NCBI GenBank assembly: GCA_023415655.1
Contig: JAEZKD010000265.1
Location: 1 to 64,000, forward strand
DNA: 64,000 nucleotides
Reading direction: 5' to 3'
Origin: Bacillota bacterium
Lineage (GTDB): Bacteria > Bacillota > Clostridia > Lachnospirales > Lachnospiraceae
The notes under the pieces are model-generated. The model did no database searches. It was not told where the DNA came from and saw nothing but the letters and a program-made list of their open reading frames with translations. Positions within the stretch are counted from its first letter, which is position 1. Each line of letters starts with the position of its first letter. The position numbers and the translations under genes are program-made. Positions 55,116 to 63,841 of the stretch are shown here, piece after piece.

Positions 55116-56255
55116 CTAACCAGTTCTTAATGTAGAAACTGCAACAATTGTGATGACAATTTCAAACATAACAGCCCCAACAAACACTGTCTGTAACAAT
55201 AGACCTGTTGCTTGAGCACAAGCACTCACGCAATTTACAACTCGCTTGTCCGAGATTGGCTGTATCGCTGCTGCCAATACTTTGTAGATCAGAACAAAGA
55301 TTAATAGTTTTATCAAAGGAACCGCACAGATAGCAAAGACAGCTATCATACCAGCAACACCCACACAGTTTTTTAATAAGACTCCCGCACCGAGTACCGT
55401 CTCCGTTACACCACTTAGGATACTTCCTACCCCTGGTATCATGTCCGTTGCTTTCATTACACTAGAGCGCTTCACTTGATCAATTGCTGGTGCAATAAGA
55501 CTTTGAACGGTTCCAATTCCAATTACGACTGCCAACAAGGACTTTAATACCCATTTTATGATGGTCGATAATAATTCTGCCATTTTTGATAACGTATCTT
55601 CGGCTGTGATATTGTCTGCTAGCGTAGCCATCATAAAAATATTGGCTAATGGAATAATGATTTTAATCAGTACAACGTTAACTACTGTGATCAGAATCAG
55701 TATCCCCTCATAATAAAGTGCAGAGGTGGTAGCTCCTGTACAAAAGGCTACCGTCATGCAGTAAGTAGGTACTAGTGCTTTCATAAAATCTAGTAGCTTT
55801 GATATCGTTTCTGAAGCAATCGTTGTTGCACTAATAAAGGTCGAAGCTAGGATTACAAACATCAAAAGATAAGTAACATAAAACCCGATTTCAGCTACCT
55901 GACTATTCTGAAAGGTATGTGAAAAGTTGGTAAATACTGCTGCAATCACGGCAATCGTTAAGAGCTTAATTAAACTTCCCATATTCGCTTTGATTTCACT
56001 TGTGAACACAGAAATTAACTTTTTCATAACCCCTTGAAAGGACAAAGTTTCTTCTCCTGTTGTAAGATCTGTTACATATTCTTGAAAATGAAAGGTTTCC
56101 TCCTCTGAAAGTGCTTGATTCAAGGCATTCTGAATGTCATCGTAATCAAGTCCTTTGGGTTGTTCTTCGGCTGCCATAACAGTCACCGGTTTGTCCAGAA
56201 AAAACAGAAGAAAAAAGCAGGTCATTAGAACTAATCTTATCCATCGTCTTTTCAT
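55116..56255 (-). CDS. spoIIIAE: Stage III sporulation protein AE
   Basis: Polytopic membrane protein thought to form the export channel of the SpoIIIA complex. The chosen ATG 56255 gives 379 residues, including a signal-peptide-like start (basic RRW, hydrophobic to about residue 26, AEEQ after it) and about seven more hydrophobic segments. A longer frame from 56360 would overlap spoIIIAD by 70 bp and lacks an RBS. The family segment LLDFMKALVPTYC and the VIGIGTVQSLIAPAID region are present. Confidence 0.95.
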   Translation of the reverse strand: MKRRWIRLVLMTCFFLLFFLDKPVTVMAAEEQPKGLDYDDIQNALNQALSEEETFHFQEYVTDLTTGEETLSFQGVMKKLISVFTSEIKANMGSLIKLLTIAVIAAVFTNFSHTFQNSQVAEIGFYVTYLLMFVILASTFISATTIASETISKLLDFMKALVPTYCMTVAFCTGATTSALYYEGILILITVVNVVLIKIIIPLANIFMMATLADNITAEDTLSKMAELLSTIIKWVLKSLLAVVIGIGTVQSLIAPAIDQVKRSSVMKATDMIPGVGSILSGVTETVLGAGVLLKNCVGVAGMIAVFAICAVPLIKLLIFVLIYKVLAAAIQPISDKRVVNCVSACAQATGLLLQTVFVGAVMFEIVITIVAVSTLRTG

Positions 56256-56287
56256 AATCCTCTTTCCTTTCTCCACCCAAATCCATC

Positions 56288-56671
56288 TTAAGCAACTAAA
56301 AAACGATCTATCGTATCGAGCAGAGCAAGTAGAATCGGCATACTGATTGCCATAATACATAGCTTCCCTGCCAGTTCGATTTGGTTTGCGATTGCTGAAT
56401 ACCCCGCATCCTTACATAAACTCGAAGCAAACTCAGCAATATAAGTAATTCCAATAATTTTTAAAAGTATGGAGATGTATTCTGAATTGACGGAAAGATA
56501 AGAGCGTATTTTATCAATTGAGGTTAATATGCTCTGTAGCTTACCCATACTAAAATAAAAGATTAAGATACATCCAGCAATACTAATCATCAGCGCATAC
56601 TCGGATTTACCATTCTTAAATAAAGTTGCCGCAATGACTGCAACCACACCAACTAATGCAACTTTTCCCAT
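56288..56671 (-). CDS. spoIIIAD: Stage III sporulation protein AD
   Basis: Small integral membrane protein of the complex with about three or four membrane segments in 127 residues. GGAGG lies 5 nt before ATG 56671, which is favoured over GTG 56683. The hydrophobic C-terminus (CIMAISMPILLALLDTIDRFL) matches the AD family. It lies 26 bp after spoIIIAC. Confidence 0.94.
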   Translation of the reverse strand: MGKVALVGVVAVIAATLFKNGKSEYALMISIAGCILIFYFSMGKLQSILTSIDKIRSYLSVNSEYISILLKIIGITYIAEFASSLCKDAGYSAIANQIELAGKLCIMAISMPILLALLDTIDRFLVA

Positions 56672-56697
56672 GTTACCCTCCACTTTAACATCGACAA

Positions 56698-56892
56698 CTA
56701 CATATTGAATAGCTTTTGTATGTATGTAAATAGATCTGCAATGTAAGGAACAATCCAGTATAAAATGATAATCAACCCTCCTAGACTGACAAAGGTTGAA
56801 TAGTCCTCCTTACTGGCATGTTTTAATATCTGATTAATCACGGATACTAATATGCCGACCGCAGCTATCTTAAATATAAGATAAATAGTCAT
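56698..56892 (-). CDS. spoIIIAC: Stage III sporulation protein AC
   Basis: A 64-residue membrane protein with two helices (about 4-24 and 33-53), homologous to the N-terminal half of AD. Its KIAAVGILVSVINQILKHASKEDYSTFVSLGGLIII pattern is typical. It lies between AB and AD with 15 and 26 bp spacing. Like FliQ-type components, AC and AD may form part of an export gate (inference from family work). Confidence 0.94.
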   Translation of the reverse strand: MTIYLIFKIAAVGILVSVINQILKHASKEDYSTFVSLGGLIIILYWIVPYIADLFTYIQKLFNM

Positions 56893-56907
56893 AGCTTCCT
56901 CCCGTTG

Positions 56908-57438
56908 TTACAATATTAATATCGTGACTAAGATTCCAAACAATACTCCTAAGCTACGATATAGTCGCATCTTATCTTTGGAGTCAGATGCTACTTCCTT
57001 CATATCTTCTTCTACCTGTGTTACATACCAGTCTATATGATTCATTTGCATATCCTTATCAAGGTAACCAAGTTGCTCTCCAAACTGAGCCAAGCTAATC
57101 TTGTCCTTTTTACTTAGTGAGGTGTTTTTTAACTCTTGATCCATCGCCCTTTTCCATATCTGTGTAAAACTTTCTCCATTATACTCATGTAATTCATGAG
57201 CTACTTTTTTTAAGAATGGAGAGAGTCTTCCTTCATGTCGTCTAGCAACGTTTTCCAACGCTTCTGGCAACGCAGTATGTGAGTATCTAATATCTCCTCG
57301 AAGTAAAATAGCTACGGTTTTGGCTGATTTTAAATCCTCCATCCTTTTTCTTATTTCATTTGCTAATAAAAATCCCATACCGCTACTTGAACTGATAATT
57401 AATATGCAACCTGTAATCTTTATCGCAATCTCGATCAT
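56908..57438 (-). CDS. spoIIIAB: Stage III sporulation protein AB
   Basis: Membrane-anchored protein of the SpoIIIA complex that resembles GspF-type platform proteins of type II secretion. The 176 residues start with a hydrophobic segment (about 5-24), followed by a mostly helical soluble domain with CGDI-like (LLRGDIRYSHTALPEALENVA) motifs and a C-terminal membrane helix (about 160-176). It starts 20 bp after spoIIIAA. Confidence 0.95.
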   Translation of the reverse strand: MIEIAIKITGCILIISSSSGMGFLLANEIRKRMEDLKSAKTVAILLRGDIRYSHTALPEALENVARRHEGRLSPFLKKVAHELHEYNGESFTQIWKRAMDQELKNTSLSKKDKISLAQFGEQLGYLDKDMQMNHIDWYVTQVEEDMKEVASDSKDKMRLYRSLGVLFGILVTILIL

Positions 57439-57458
57439 TATTGAATCCCTTACCTTTC

Positions 57459-58427
57459 TTAATCATAATAAAGACGACTTCCACGCTCATCATAGATTTC
57501 TGTGACTTTTCCAATTCTTTCTTGGTTACTTAAGATAATGTATCGCTCAAATACATGTCGTTTGATCAAATCCCCAAGCATTGGTTTTTCTTTCACCTCA
57601 TCAATCGTGCCTCCGTGTACAGTTGCTATCATCTTGCAACCGCATCCCATCGCATAATGAATTGCTTCAATATCTTCGGCTAAACCAATCTCATCCACTG
57701 CAATGATAGAGGGTGACATCGAACGAATCAAAAGCATCATCCCTTTTGCTTTTGGACAACAATCTAGCACATCGGTTCGTATTCCTAGTTCATTCTGTGG
57801 AAGCCCCATATAACAGGCAGCGATTTCGGAACGTTCATCGACTACTCCAATTTGCATTCCGGGACGTCTTTTTTTCATTTCATCCCCCTCTTCTCCACTA
57901 GAAAGCTGTCGTATGAGATCTCGAAGGAGGGTTGTCTTACCACAACCAGGAGGTGAAATGATCAGTGTATGATAGATGCTGTCACCACGTAGTACATAAG
58001 GTAGCACGCTGTTTGCACACCCCTTTACTTGATGAGAAAGACGAATATTAATAAAAGATATGTATTTCATACTCTTAATTTTTCCTTCTTCTAACACTAC
58101 CTTCCCTGCAATTCCGATTCGGTGACCACCAATGATTGTGATAAAGCCTTGTTTTAGTTCTTCTTCAAACGCATATAAGGAATAATTACTAATAAATTCC
58201 ATTGTTTCCTTGACTTCTGCTTTTGTAATCAGATACGCTTCCTGCTGAGAATTCGTCAGATAAGAATCCATACTAATGAAGTATTCCTTATTATCATAAC
58301 GAACGATTAAAGGAGCATCTGCACGAAGTCTGATCTCCTGTAACAAATCATAATTCCAAACTACTTTGGAAAGTAATGTTCTTAACCGAATGGAAAATAT
58401 TTTAAGAAGTTCCTCTTTCTTATTCAC
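57459..58427 (-). CDS. spoIIIAA: Stage III sporulation protein AA (secretion-type ATPase)
   Basis: Cytosolic ATPase that energises the SpoIIIA complex, related to type II/IV secretion ATPases. The 322 residues contain Walker A SPPGCGKTTLLRDL (158-171), Walker B IIAVDEIGLAED and the VVDERSEIA motif. The start is GTG 58427. It is first in the operon and preceded by a region with a sigma-E-like promoter. ATP hydrolysis by AA is needed for forespore sigma-G activity in Bacillus. Confidence 0.96.
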   Translation of the reverse strand: MNKKEELLKIFSIRLRTLLSKVVWNYDLLQEIRLRADAPLIVRYDNKEYFISMDSYLTNSQQEAYLITKAEVKETMEFISNYSLYAFEEELKQGFITIIGGHRIGIAGKVVLEEGKIKSMKYISFINIRLSHQVKGCANSVLPYVLRGDSIYHTLIISPPGCGKTTLLRDLIRQLSSGEEGDEMKKRRPGMQIGVVDERSEIAACYMGLPQNELGIRTDVLDCCPKAKGMMLLIRSMSPSIIAVDEIGLAEDIEAIHYAMGCGCKMIATVHGGTIDEVKEKPMLGDLIKRHVFERYIILSNQERIGKVTEIYDERGSRLYYD

Positions 58428-58479
58428 CCTTGCTCACCACAACCTTTCCTTACAGGAATACCGTTGTCCTGTTTTTTAC

Positions 58480-58507
58480 AGTATATGAATGGTAGAATAA
58501 TTTATGA
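58480..58507 (-). promoter_or_regulatory. Possible sigma-E promoter of spoIIIA
   Basis: On the minus strand a TCATAAA (58507-58501), a 13-nt spacer and CATATACT (58487-58480) resemble the sigma-E consensus (KMATATT, 13-15, CATACANT). The leader to the GTG start is about 45 nt. spoIIIA is a known mother-cell sigma-E operon. Confidence 0.45.
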
Positions 58508-58541
58508 TACACATTTCAGGAGTTATCTTTACAAATCTACC

Positions 58542-58570
58542 TTGCAACTTTTATGAAAATAAGTTAAGAT
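58542..58570 (+). promoter_or_regulatory. Sigma-A promoter of aroE
   Basis: There is a -35 TTGCAA (58542-58547), a 17-nt spacer and a -10 TAAGAT (58565-58570). The region is divergent with the spoIIIA promoter. Confidence 0.65.
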
Positions 58571-58604
58571 AACAAATAATTCTACAAAGAAAGGAATTGT
58601 TTCA

Positions 58605-59357
58605 ATGAAGTATGGATTGATTGGTGAAAAGCTCGGACACAGCTATTCAAAGCTGATTCATGAGAAATTAGCAGACTATACATATGATTTATGCCCTCTG
58701 CCCAAAGAAGATTTCAAGATTTTTATGAAAGAAAAAAATTTCAAAGCGATTAATGTCACCATTCCATATAAACGTGAGGTTCTACCCTATCTTTCTCAAT
58801 TGGATCAAAAAGCCAAACAAATTGGTGCTGTAAATACCATTGTCAATGACAATGGTAACTTAATTGGATATAATACCGATTACGATGGTTTTTTGTATAC
58901 CCTGAATAAACACAAGCTTGAGATTGCTTCTAAAAAAGTATTAGTGATTGGTAATGGTGGTGCTGCACAGGCAGTGTTTGCTGTATTAAAGGACCTAAAT
59001 GCTGGTGAGATTATTACCGTAAAGTATAAGAAAGAGCTAGGTACTGTAACCTATGAAGAGGCTGCCCTTCATCACAACGATGCTTCTTTTCTCATCAACA
59101 CCTCTCCAATTGGTATGTATCCAAATGTGGATGCTTGTCCGATGGATTTAACTCCTTATACCCAACTAATTGCAGTTGTGGATTTGATTTATAACCCAAC
59201 AACAACACGTTTGATGGAACAAGCCATCAAAAAAAATGTCCTAGCTGTGAACGGTTTGGAGATGCTAATCGCACAGGCCAAATACGCGGTAGAACACTTT
59301 TTATCAATTCAGATCAAGGATGAGGTCATTGATCAGATTTATGAAGAATTGAGATAA
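58605..59357 (+). CDS. aroE: Shikimate dehydrogenase
   Basis: NADPH-dependent reduction of 3-dehydroshikimate to shikimate. The 250 residues are somewhat short for AroE (about 270-290). Catalytic Lys56 (NVTIPYK) and Asp92 (NTDYDG) are present, as is the nucleotide loop GNGGAAQA at 116-123; the substrate-binding GLIGEKLGHSYSK at 4-16 is intact. It is one of the few plus-strand genes, divergent from spoIIIA. aroK and aroQ are 3-4 kb downstream on the other strand. Confidence 0.96.
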   Translation: MKYGLIGEKLGHSYSKLIHEKLADYTYDLCPLPKEDFKIFMKEKNFKAINVTIPYKREVLPYLSQLDQKAKQIGAVNTIVNDNGNLIGYNTDYDGFLYTLNKHKLEIASKKVLVIGNGGAAQAVFAVLKDLNAGEIITVKYKKELGTVTYEEAALHHNDASFLINTSPIGMYPNVDACPMDLTPYTQLIAVVDLIYNPTTTRLMEQAIKKNVLAVNGLEMLIAQAKYAVEHFLSIQIKDEVIDQIYEELR

Positions 59358-59381
59358 ATAAGATTCATAAACAACAAAAAA

Positions 59382-59421
59382 AGATGTCATATCATGTTGA
59401 TATGGCATCTAATACTTTTTT
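59382..59421. terminator. Bidirectional terminator between aroE and the reductase gene
   Basis: AGATGTCATATCA/TGATATGGCATCT hairpin (59382-59410, one mismatch, TGT loop), with T residues on the plus side and seven A (T on the minus strand) on the other. It can end both converging genes. Confidence 0.85.
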
Positions 59422-59466
59422 ACATGGCAAGTAAATTGACTTGTCATGAATCTTTTTATGATTATC

Positions 59467-60003
59467 TCATTCGTTATGAATCACTTCATAGTGAAGCTCT
59501 ACAAATTGATTGTAACGATTCACTGATTTTAAGCTTAGTTTTATTTCGCTCTCATTCTCATTGAATAAAGCTATCCCATTTCCTAAAAGATGTGGTGCAA
59601 TCGTAACTATGATCTCATCTATTAAGTTTTCTTTGATAAAAGCTTTAAGAGTAGCTCCCCCACCAACAAGCCATATATTATTACCTTCTTTTTGTTTCAA
59701 TTCTTTGGTAAATTCGATGATATCCTCAGAAATAAATTTGACATGTTGCTTCATATCCTTTTTGGTTCTAGAAAACACATAACACTCCTTCCCTTGATAA
59801 GGAAAGTCCCCTTTTTCATGGTCGATAATCCAATCATATGTAATTCGTCCCATCAAAACAGTATCTACTGTATCGTAAAACTTCGAGTATCCATTGTCTC
59901 CTTCTCCATCCACTGACAATAACCAATCTAAATTTTGATCTTTGGTTGCGATATAACCATCCAAGGTTGCTGCAATGTATAACACTAATTTTCTCTGATT
60001 CAT
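59467..60003 (-). CDS. Dihydrofolate reductase / RibD C-terminal domain family protein
   Basis: A 178-residue NADPH-binding reductase of the RibD_C/DHFR superfamily, like YwjB and YyaP of Bacillus. It has VLYIAATLDGYIATKD at the start, VLMGRITYDW (about 49-58), and NIWLVGGGATLKAFI (about 111-125). It lacks the deaminase domain of RibD, so it is not a riboflavin enzyme itself; the substrate is unknown. It is an extra gene between efp and spoIIIA relative to Bacillus. RBS GAAAGGAG precedes ATG 60003. Confidence 0.9.
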   Translation of the reverse strand: MNQRKLVLYIAATLDGYIATKDQNLDWLLSVDGEGDNGYSKFYDTVDTVLMGRITYDWIIDHEKGDFPYQGKECYVFSRTKKDMKQHVKFISEDIIEFTKELKQKEGNNIWLVGGGATLKAFIKENLIDEIIVTIAPHLLGNGIALFNENESEIKLSLKSVNRYNQFVELHYEVIHNE

Positions 60004-60110
60004 TCAAGAAACTCCTTTCATCACATTTACTAATTAAGAGTAAATCGGTCCACGAACCACTTCGATTTTTGACGCATTAGAAATCTGTAAAAATCTTACA
60101 TTGCATTCGA

Positions 60111-60157
60111 TAAAAATGCGCAATCCATGAAACAATATTGATTCAATGATTGCGCAT
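60111..60157 (-). terminator. Terminator downstream of efp
   Basis: ATGCGCAATCATTGAA pairs with TTTCATGGATTGCGCAT (60157-60142 and 60132-60116, two mismatches); TTTTTA follows on the minus strand. It is about 70 bp after the efp stop. Nothing else is seen in 60004-60228. Confidence 0.8.
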
Positions 60158-60228
60158 CTGTCATTCTTTTTAATTTGATGAAAGAAAGTTATCTAATCTA
60201 TGCCAAAGAACATATAAGCAACGATAAA

Positions 60229-60786
60229 TTAAACTCTCTTCATGTACTCACCAGTACGAGTATCAATCTGGATTGTTTCACCCTGGTTTACGAATAATGG
60301 AACGTATACAGTTGCACCAGTTTCAACAACTGCTGGCTTAGTAGCACCCTGTGCTGTATTTCCTGCAAAACCAGGTTCTGTATTCGTAATCTGTAACTCA
60401 ACAAACAATGGAGGTTCGATCGCGAATACATGTCCACCGTGAGAAAGCATCTTAACCATATCATTTTCCTTAACAAATTTTAAGGAATCACCGATGGATT
60501 CTTCATTTAATGCGAACTGATCATAATTTTCAACGTTCATGAAGTGATATAACTCGCCATCATTATATAAATATTGCATTTCGCTTCTTTCAATATGAGC
60601 CTGTGGATATTTTTCAGTTGGACGGAAAGTCTTTTCAACCACACCGCCATCCTTGATATTTCTCAATTTTGTTCTTACGAATGCTGCGCCTTTACCTGGC
60701 TTAACATGCTGAAATTCAATTACCTGATAAACTGCATTATCAATCTCTAATGTTAGGCCATTTCTAAAATCGCCTGCTGATACCAT
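60229..60786 (-). CDS. efp: Elongation factor P
   Basis: Translation factor that relieves ribosome stalling at polyproline. From ATG 60786 (AAGGAGG 8 nt upstream) it has 185 residues, the standard length. The loop that carries the modified residue is [12 protein letters not shown] with Lys32 at the tip, so lysine modification, as in Bacillus, is possible; no modification gene is nearby. The three KOW/OB domains are intact. It lies 74 bp after the M24 peptidase stop. Confidence 0.97.
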   Translation of the reverse strand: MVSAGDFRNGLTLEIDNAVYQVIEFQHVKPGKGAAFVRTKLRNIKDGGVVEKTFRPTEKYPQAHIERSEMQYLYNDGELYHFMNVENYDQFALNEESIGDSLKFVKENDMVKMLSHGGHVFAIEPPLFVELQITNTEPGFAGNTAQGATKPAVVETGATVYVPLFVNQGETIQIDTRTGEYMKRV

Positions 60787-60809
60787 AAAATAATCCTCCT
60801 TAAAATCAA

Positions 60810-60868
60810 TGTAACCCAAGGTTACACGAAACTACATTTTAGTTTATCGTATTTACATGTTTTTTTCA
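60810..60868 (-). promoter_or_regulatory. efp promoter and palindrome in its leader
   Basis: On the minus strand there is a -35 TTGAAA at 60868-60863, a 16-nt spacer and a -10 TAAACT at 60846-60841. Just downstream lies the perfect inverted repeat TGTAACC-3-GGTTACA (60826-60810), right before the RBS. It could be a repressor site or a leader stem. Confidence 0.5.
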
Positions 60869-60895
60869 ACTATTTTTTCATAAATTCTATACATT

Positions 60896-61966
60896 TTAGA
60901 AATTTAACTCAATTAATTCTTTTGGGGAGGAGGTAAAATTAATGCAACCATCTTTTGTGACTACCACTAAGTCTTCAATTCTTACTCCACCAAAGTCTTT
61001 GACATAAATTCCAGGCTCTACTGTTAATGTCATATTCTCACCAAGGATTTCCTCAGCTTTTTGTGAGGCACGTGGAGATTCATGAATGAATAAACCAACA
61101 CTATGTCCTAACCCATGACCAAAGCATCCCTCATAGCCAGCTGCATTGATGATATCACGTGCAATGGCATCTACCTGCTTGCCTTGCATACCTGCTTTTA
61201 ATTGATCTAACACAGCCAATTGAGCTTTTAGCACTGTGTTATAAATTTCTTTTTGTTTTTCACTTGCTTTACCAACAACAATGGTTCTAGTCATATCAGA
61301 ACAATATCCACGGTAAACGCATCCAAAGTCTAGAGTTACAAAATCACCAACCTCAATTTTTTTATGGCTTGGCACTGCATGTGGCATAGAAGAATTAACT
61401 CCAGATGCTACGATTGGATCAAAGGAGATTCCTTCTGCTCCATTGCTTTTTAACAGATATTCTAGCTTAGCTGCAATTTCAAGCTCTGTTACTCCTGGTT
61501 TGATTTCTTTTAGAATCTGCTCAAATACAAGATCACCGATATGTTCTGCTTCCTTGATGCATTCTAATTCTTCTTGTGTTTTTACCATACGCAAGCTATC
61601 CAATTGATTGCTGTATGGGATTAAGTCAATACCAGCAAACTCAACAACATATTTGCTATATTGGCTATAGCTTGTCTGCTCTTCATCAAAGGCAACTCGA
61701 GTTATCTTTTCTTCTTTTAAGAACTTCGCAATTGATTTGGCGTAGCCAGTCTGTTCGATTTCTAAGATTTCATAGTCCTTCGCTTCGGCCTGCGCTTGAT
61801 AAATATAACGAAAATCCGTAAATATAACTCTCTTGTCATTCGTAATTACTGCAATTCCTGTGTCTCCACAATATCCGGTAATGTATCTTAAACTATGGCG
61901 ATTGGCAATCATGATTGCTTCACAATTTAAGTCCTTCATCACTTGAAATACTCGTTCTAATATCAT
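60896..61966 (-). CDS. pepP: M24 family Xaa-Pro aminopeptidase
   Basis: Metalloaminopeptidase that cleaves N-terminal Xaa-Pro bonds. The 356-residue protein has a creatinase N-terminal domain (about 1-125) and the pita-bread catalytic domain. Metal ligands are visible in LDFGCVYRGYCSDMTRT (two Asp), GHGLGHSVGLFIHESP (His), TVEPGIYV (Glu) and GVRIEDLVVV (Glu). The order aroQ-pepP-efp matches Bacillus yqhS-yqhT-efp. Confidence 0.95.
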   Translation of the reverse strand: MILERVFQVMKDLNCEAIMIANRHSLRYITGYCGDTGIAVITNDKRVIFTDFRYIYQAQAEAKDYEILEIEQTGYAKSIAKFLKEEKITRVAFDEEQTSYSQYSKYVVEFAGIDLIPYSNQLDSLRMVKTQEELECIKEAEHIGDLVFEQILKEIKPGVTELEIAAKLEYLLKSNGAEGISFDPIVASGVNSSMPHAVPSHKKIEVGDFVTLDFGCVYRGYCSDMTRTIVVGKASEKQKEIYNTVLKAQLAVLDQLKAGMQGKQVDAIARDIINAAGYEGCFGHGLGHSVGLFIHESPRASQKAEEILGENMTLTVEPGIYVKDFGGVRIEDLVVVTKDGCINFTSSPKELIELNF

Positions 61967-62069
61967 CTTATCTTACTCCTTTTCTTAACTAATAGTATGT
62001 CAAAAACAGTCGGCAACTTACTAGCACATTCTTACCACATGCTTTTGTATCTACATCACTGCTTTTGTT

Positions 62070-62504
62070 TTATTTTTTTAAGCTTAGTAAATAATCTACT
62101 GCCAATAGATACCCTTGTAATCCTAGTCCAACCACTTGTCCAGTACAAACTGGTGCTGTTACTGAAATATGGCGAAATTCTTCTCTTTTATGAACATTCG
62201 AGATATGAACCTCAATCTTTGGTACTTCAATACTTGCTAATGCATCTCGAATTGCTATACTGTAATGTGTATAAGCTCCTGGATTGATAATTACGCCATC
62301 CACTTCATCATAATAGGCTTTTTGGATTCGATCAATAATTTCACCTTCTCCATTGCTTTGAAAGGTTTCAATCTCTATCTTTTCTTTCCTTGCTTTATCT
62401 TCTAATAGATGTAATAGATATTCAAAGCTTTGTTCTCCGTAAATACCCTTTTCACGAATTCCTAAAAAATTAATGTTAGGTCCATTGATTACTAATATTT
62501 TCAT
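62070..62504 (-). CDS. aroQ: 3-dehydroquinate dehydratase, type II
   Basis: Dehydrates 3-dehydroquinate in the shikimate pathway. The 144-residue enzyme has NGPNINFLGIREKGIYG (about 7-23, with the catalytic Tyr), NPGAYTHYSIAIRDAL (about 74-89) and VEVHISNVHKREEFRHIS motif with the catalytic His. It lies 4 bp after aroK, and it supplies the substrate for AroE, whose gene is in the same region. Confidence 0.97.
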   Translation of the reverse strand: MKILVINGPNINFLGIREKGIYGEQSFEYLLHLLEDKARKEKIEIETFQSNGEGEIIDRIQKAYYDEVDGVIINPGAYTHYSIAIRDALASIEVPKIEVHISNVHKREEFRHISVTAPVCTGQVVGLGLQGYLLAVDYLLSLKK

Positions 62505-62508
62505 AGGC

Positions 62509-63015
62509 TCACCTCTTTACTATGATTTCTTCAATGATAGAATAAAAGGAACGGTTGTCCGTTGTAATCGTAACATCAGCTGCCGCTTCATACACTGGTA
62601 TTCTTTCTTTTAATAGAAGCTCTATTTTCTCCATTGGATTAGCTCCTTTTAGCAGTGGACGAGATTTATCATCTTTTACACGCTCATATGTAACCTCTTT
62701 TGAGGTTTTTAAGTAGAATACAGTTCCAATCTCCTTGAGTAGTTCTACGTTTTCTTTGCGCAAAGGCATACCACCACCAGTAGAAATTACATACCCAGAA
62801 AGCGATTCCTTTAAGGTACGAAGACATTTCGTTTCCATTTCACGAAACACCTCTTCGTTGTAGTTAGTAAAAATTTCGGAAATCTTCATCTTTTCCTGGG
62901 CTTCAATGTAGGCATCTGTATCCAAAAATTTATAATTAAGAGCATTCGCTAATTTGATTCCTACACTACTTTTCCCGCTTCCCATAAAACCGATTAACAC
63001 GATGTTATTTTTCAT
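62509..63015 (-). CDS. aroK: Shikimate kinase
   Basis: Phosphorylates shikimate at O3 using ATP. The 168-residue P-loop kinase has GFMGSGKSSVG (9-19), the shikimate-binding DTDAYIE (about 32-38), FREMETKCL and the STGGGMPL motif (about 78-85), plus the lid with RPLL. The start overlaps yqeG by 11 nt, so the genes are translationally coupled. Confidence 0.97.
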   Translation of the reverse strand: MKNNIVLIGFMGSGKSSVGIKLANALNYKFLDTDAYIEAQEKMKISEIFTNYNEEVFREMETKCLRTLKESLSGYVISTGGGMPLRKENVELLKEIGTVFYLKTSKEVTYERVKDDKSRPLLKGANPMEKIELLLKERIPVYEAAADVTITTDNRSFYSIIEEIIVKR

Positions 63016-63535
63016 GTTTTCTTCGTCTTCTTTCTTCCTTCTTTAATTTGCGTTCATAGAATTTTAATACAATCCATTCGAAGCGACGCTTAATCACAAT
63101 CTGAATTTCTTCATGTCGGTCAATTGGCTTAACAAGGAAAGTTGCGATACCAGTACGATTGGCACCGTATACATCGGTAAAGATTTGGTCACCAACAAAG
63201 AACGTATTCTCTTTATTCGTGTTCATATATTCCATTGCTTTGATATAGTTTTTCGTTGAAGGTTTATTGGCTTTATATACAAACTTTGCTTGAATCTTCT
63301 GATTAAAGCGCTCCACTCTCTCTTTATCATTATTGGATATAAAACAAATGGAATATCCATGCTTACGAAGACGCTCAATTAACCTAATTGCACGTGCGTC
63401 TGCATCCGCACCATGTGGCACTAAGGTATTATCAATATCAAAGATAATACCACGATAACCCTTTTCATATAATTTTTCATAAGGAATCACATAGCTAGAT
63501 TCCACATAATGTGTCGGATAAAACTTCTGTAACAT
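63005..63535 (-). CDS. yqeG: YqeG family HAD IIIA-type phosphatase
   Basis: HAD superfamily phosphatase of the PGP-like subfamily, found across Firmicutes next to yqeH or aroE/aroK. The 176 residues contain the nucleophile motif DIDNTLVPH (about 32-40), ISNN (motif II), the lysine in NKPS and the FVGDQIFTDVYGANRTG motif (about 113-129). The C-terminus is a short, very basic Lys/Arg helix. The physiological substrate is unclear; some family members dephosphorylate phosphatidylglycerophosphate. Confidence 0.92.
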   Translation of the reverse strand: MLQKFYPTHYVESSYVIPYEKLYEKGYRGIIFDIDNTLVPHGADADARAIRLIERLRKHGYSICFISNNDKERVERFNQKIQAKFVYKANKPSTKNYIKAMEYMNTNKENTFFVGDQIFTDVYGANRTGIATFLVKPIDRHEEIQIVIKRRFEWIVLKFYERKLKKEERRRRKHEK

Positions 63536-63668
63536 AGTAACCTCTCATCATATCTTTTCTAATATTATTTTGATTATAATCAATATTTATTATATATTCA
63601 AGCAGTTTCCATGAAAGCGAAAAAAAAGTCATAATAAATCCCTTTTTTAAAATCATCACTCAAAAAAC

Positions 63669-63789
63669 TGTAAGTGCTTACATCATTTTTGAAAAAATCA
63701 TCTTTAATTAGTTATTGAAATTTAGCCATTTATGGTATATAATGTATATTATAGCAATTTGAATAAAGATTTCAAATTGTAAGTGCTTA
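63669..63789 (+). promoter_or_regulatory. Promoter with two operator-like 12-bp repeats before the SDR gene
   Basis: There is a -35 TTGAAA at 63715-63720, a 17-nt spacer and a consensus -10 TATAAT at 63738-63743. The 12-mer TGTAAGTGCTTA occurs at 63669-63680 (upstream of the promoter) and 63778-63789 (about 30 nt after the start), 109 bp apart. GTAAG-2-CTTAC is an inverted repeat in the first copy. The arrangement suits a repressor that loops DNA; the regulator is unknown. The left part of the 63536-63841 gap holds the yqeG leader. Confidence 0.65.
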
Positions 63790-63841
63790 ATAATTTTCTA
63801 CATAAGTTTGGTTCAATTAAACATATCAATGGAGGTTCGTC

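Noticed and set aside
56255..56360. Longer N-terminus of SpoIIIAE
   Set aside because: Would overlap spoIIIAD by about 70 bp, lacks an RBS, and precedes a good signal-peptide start at 56255.
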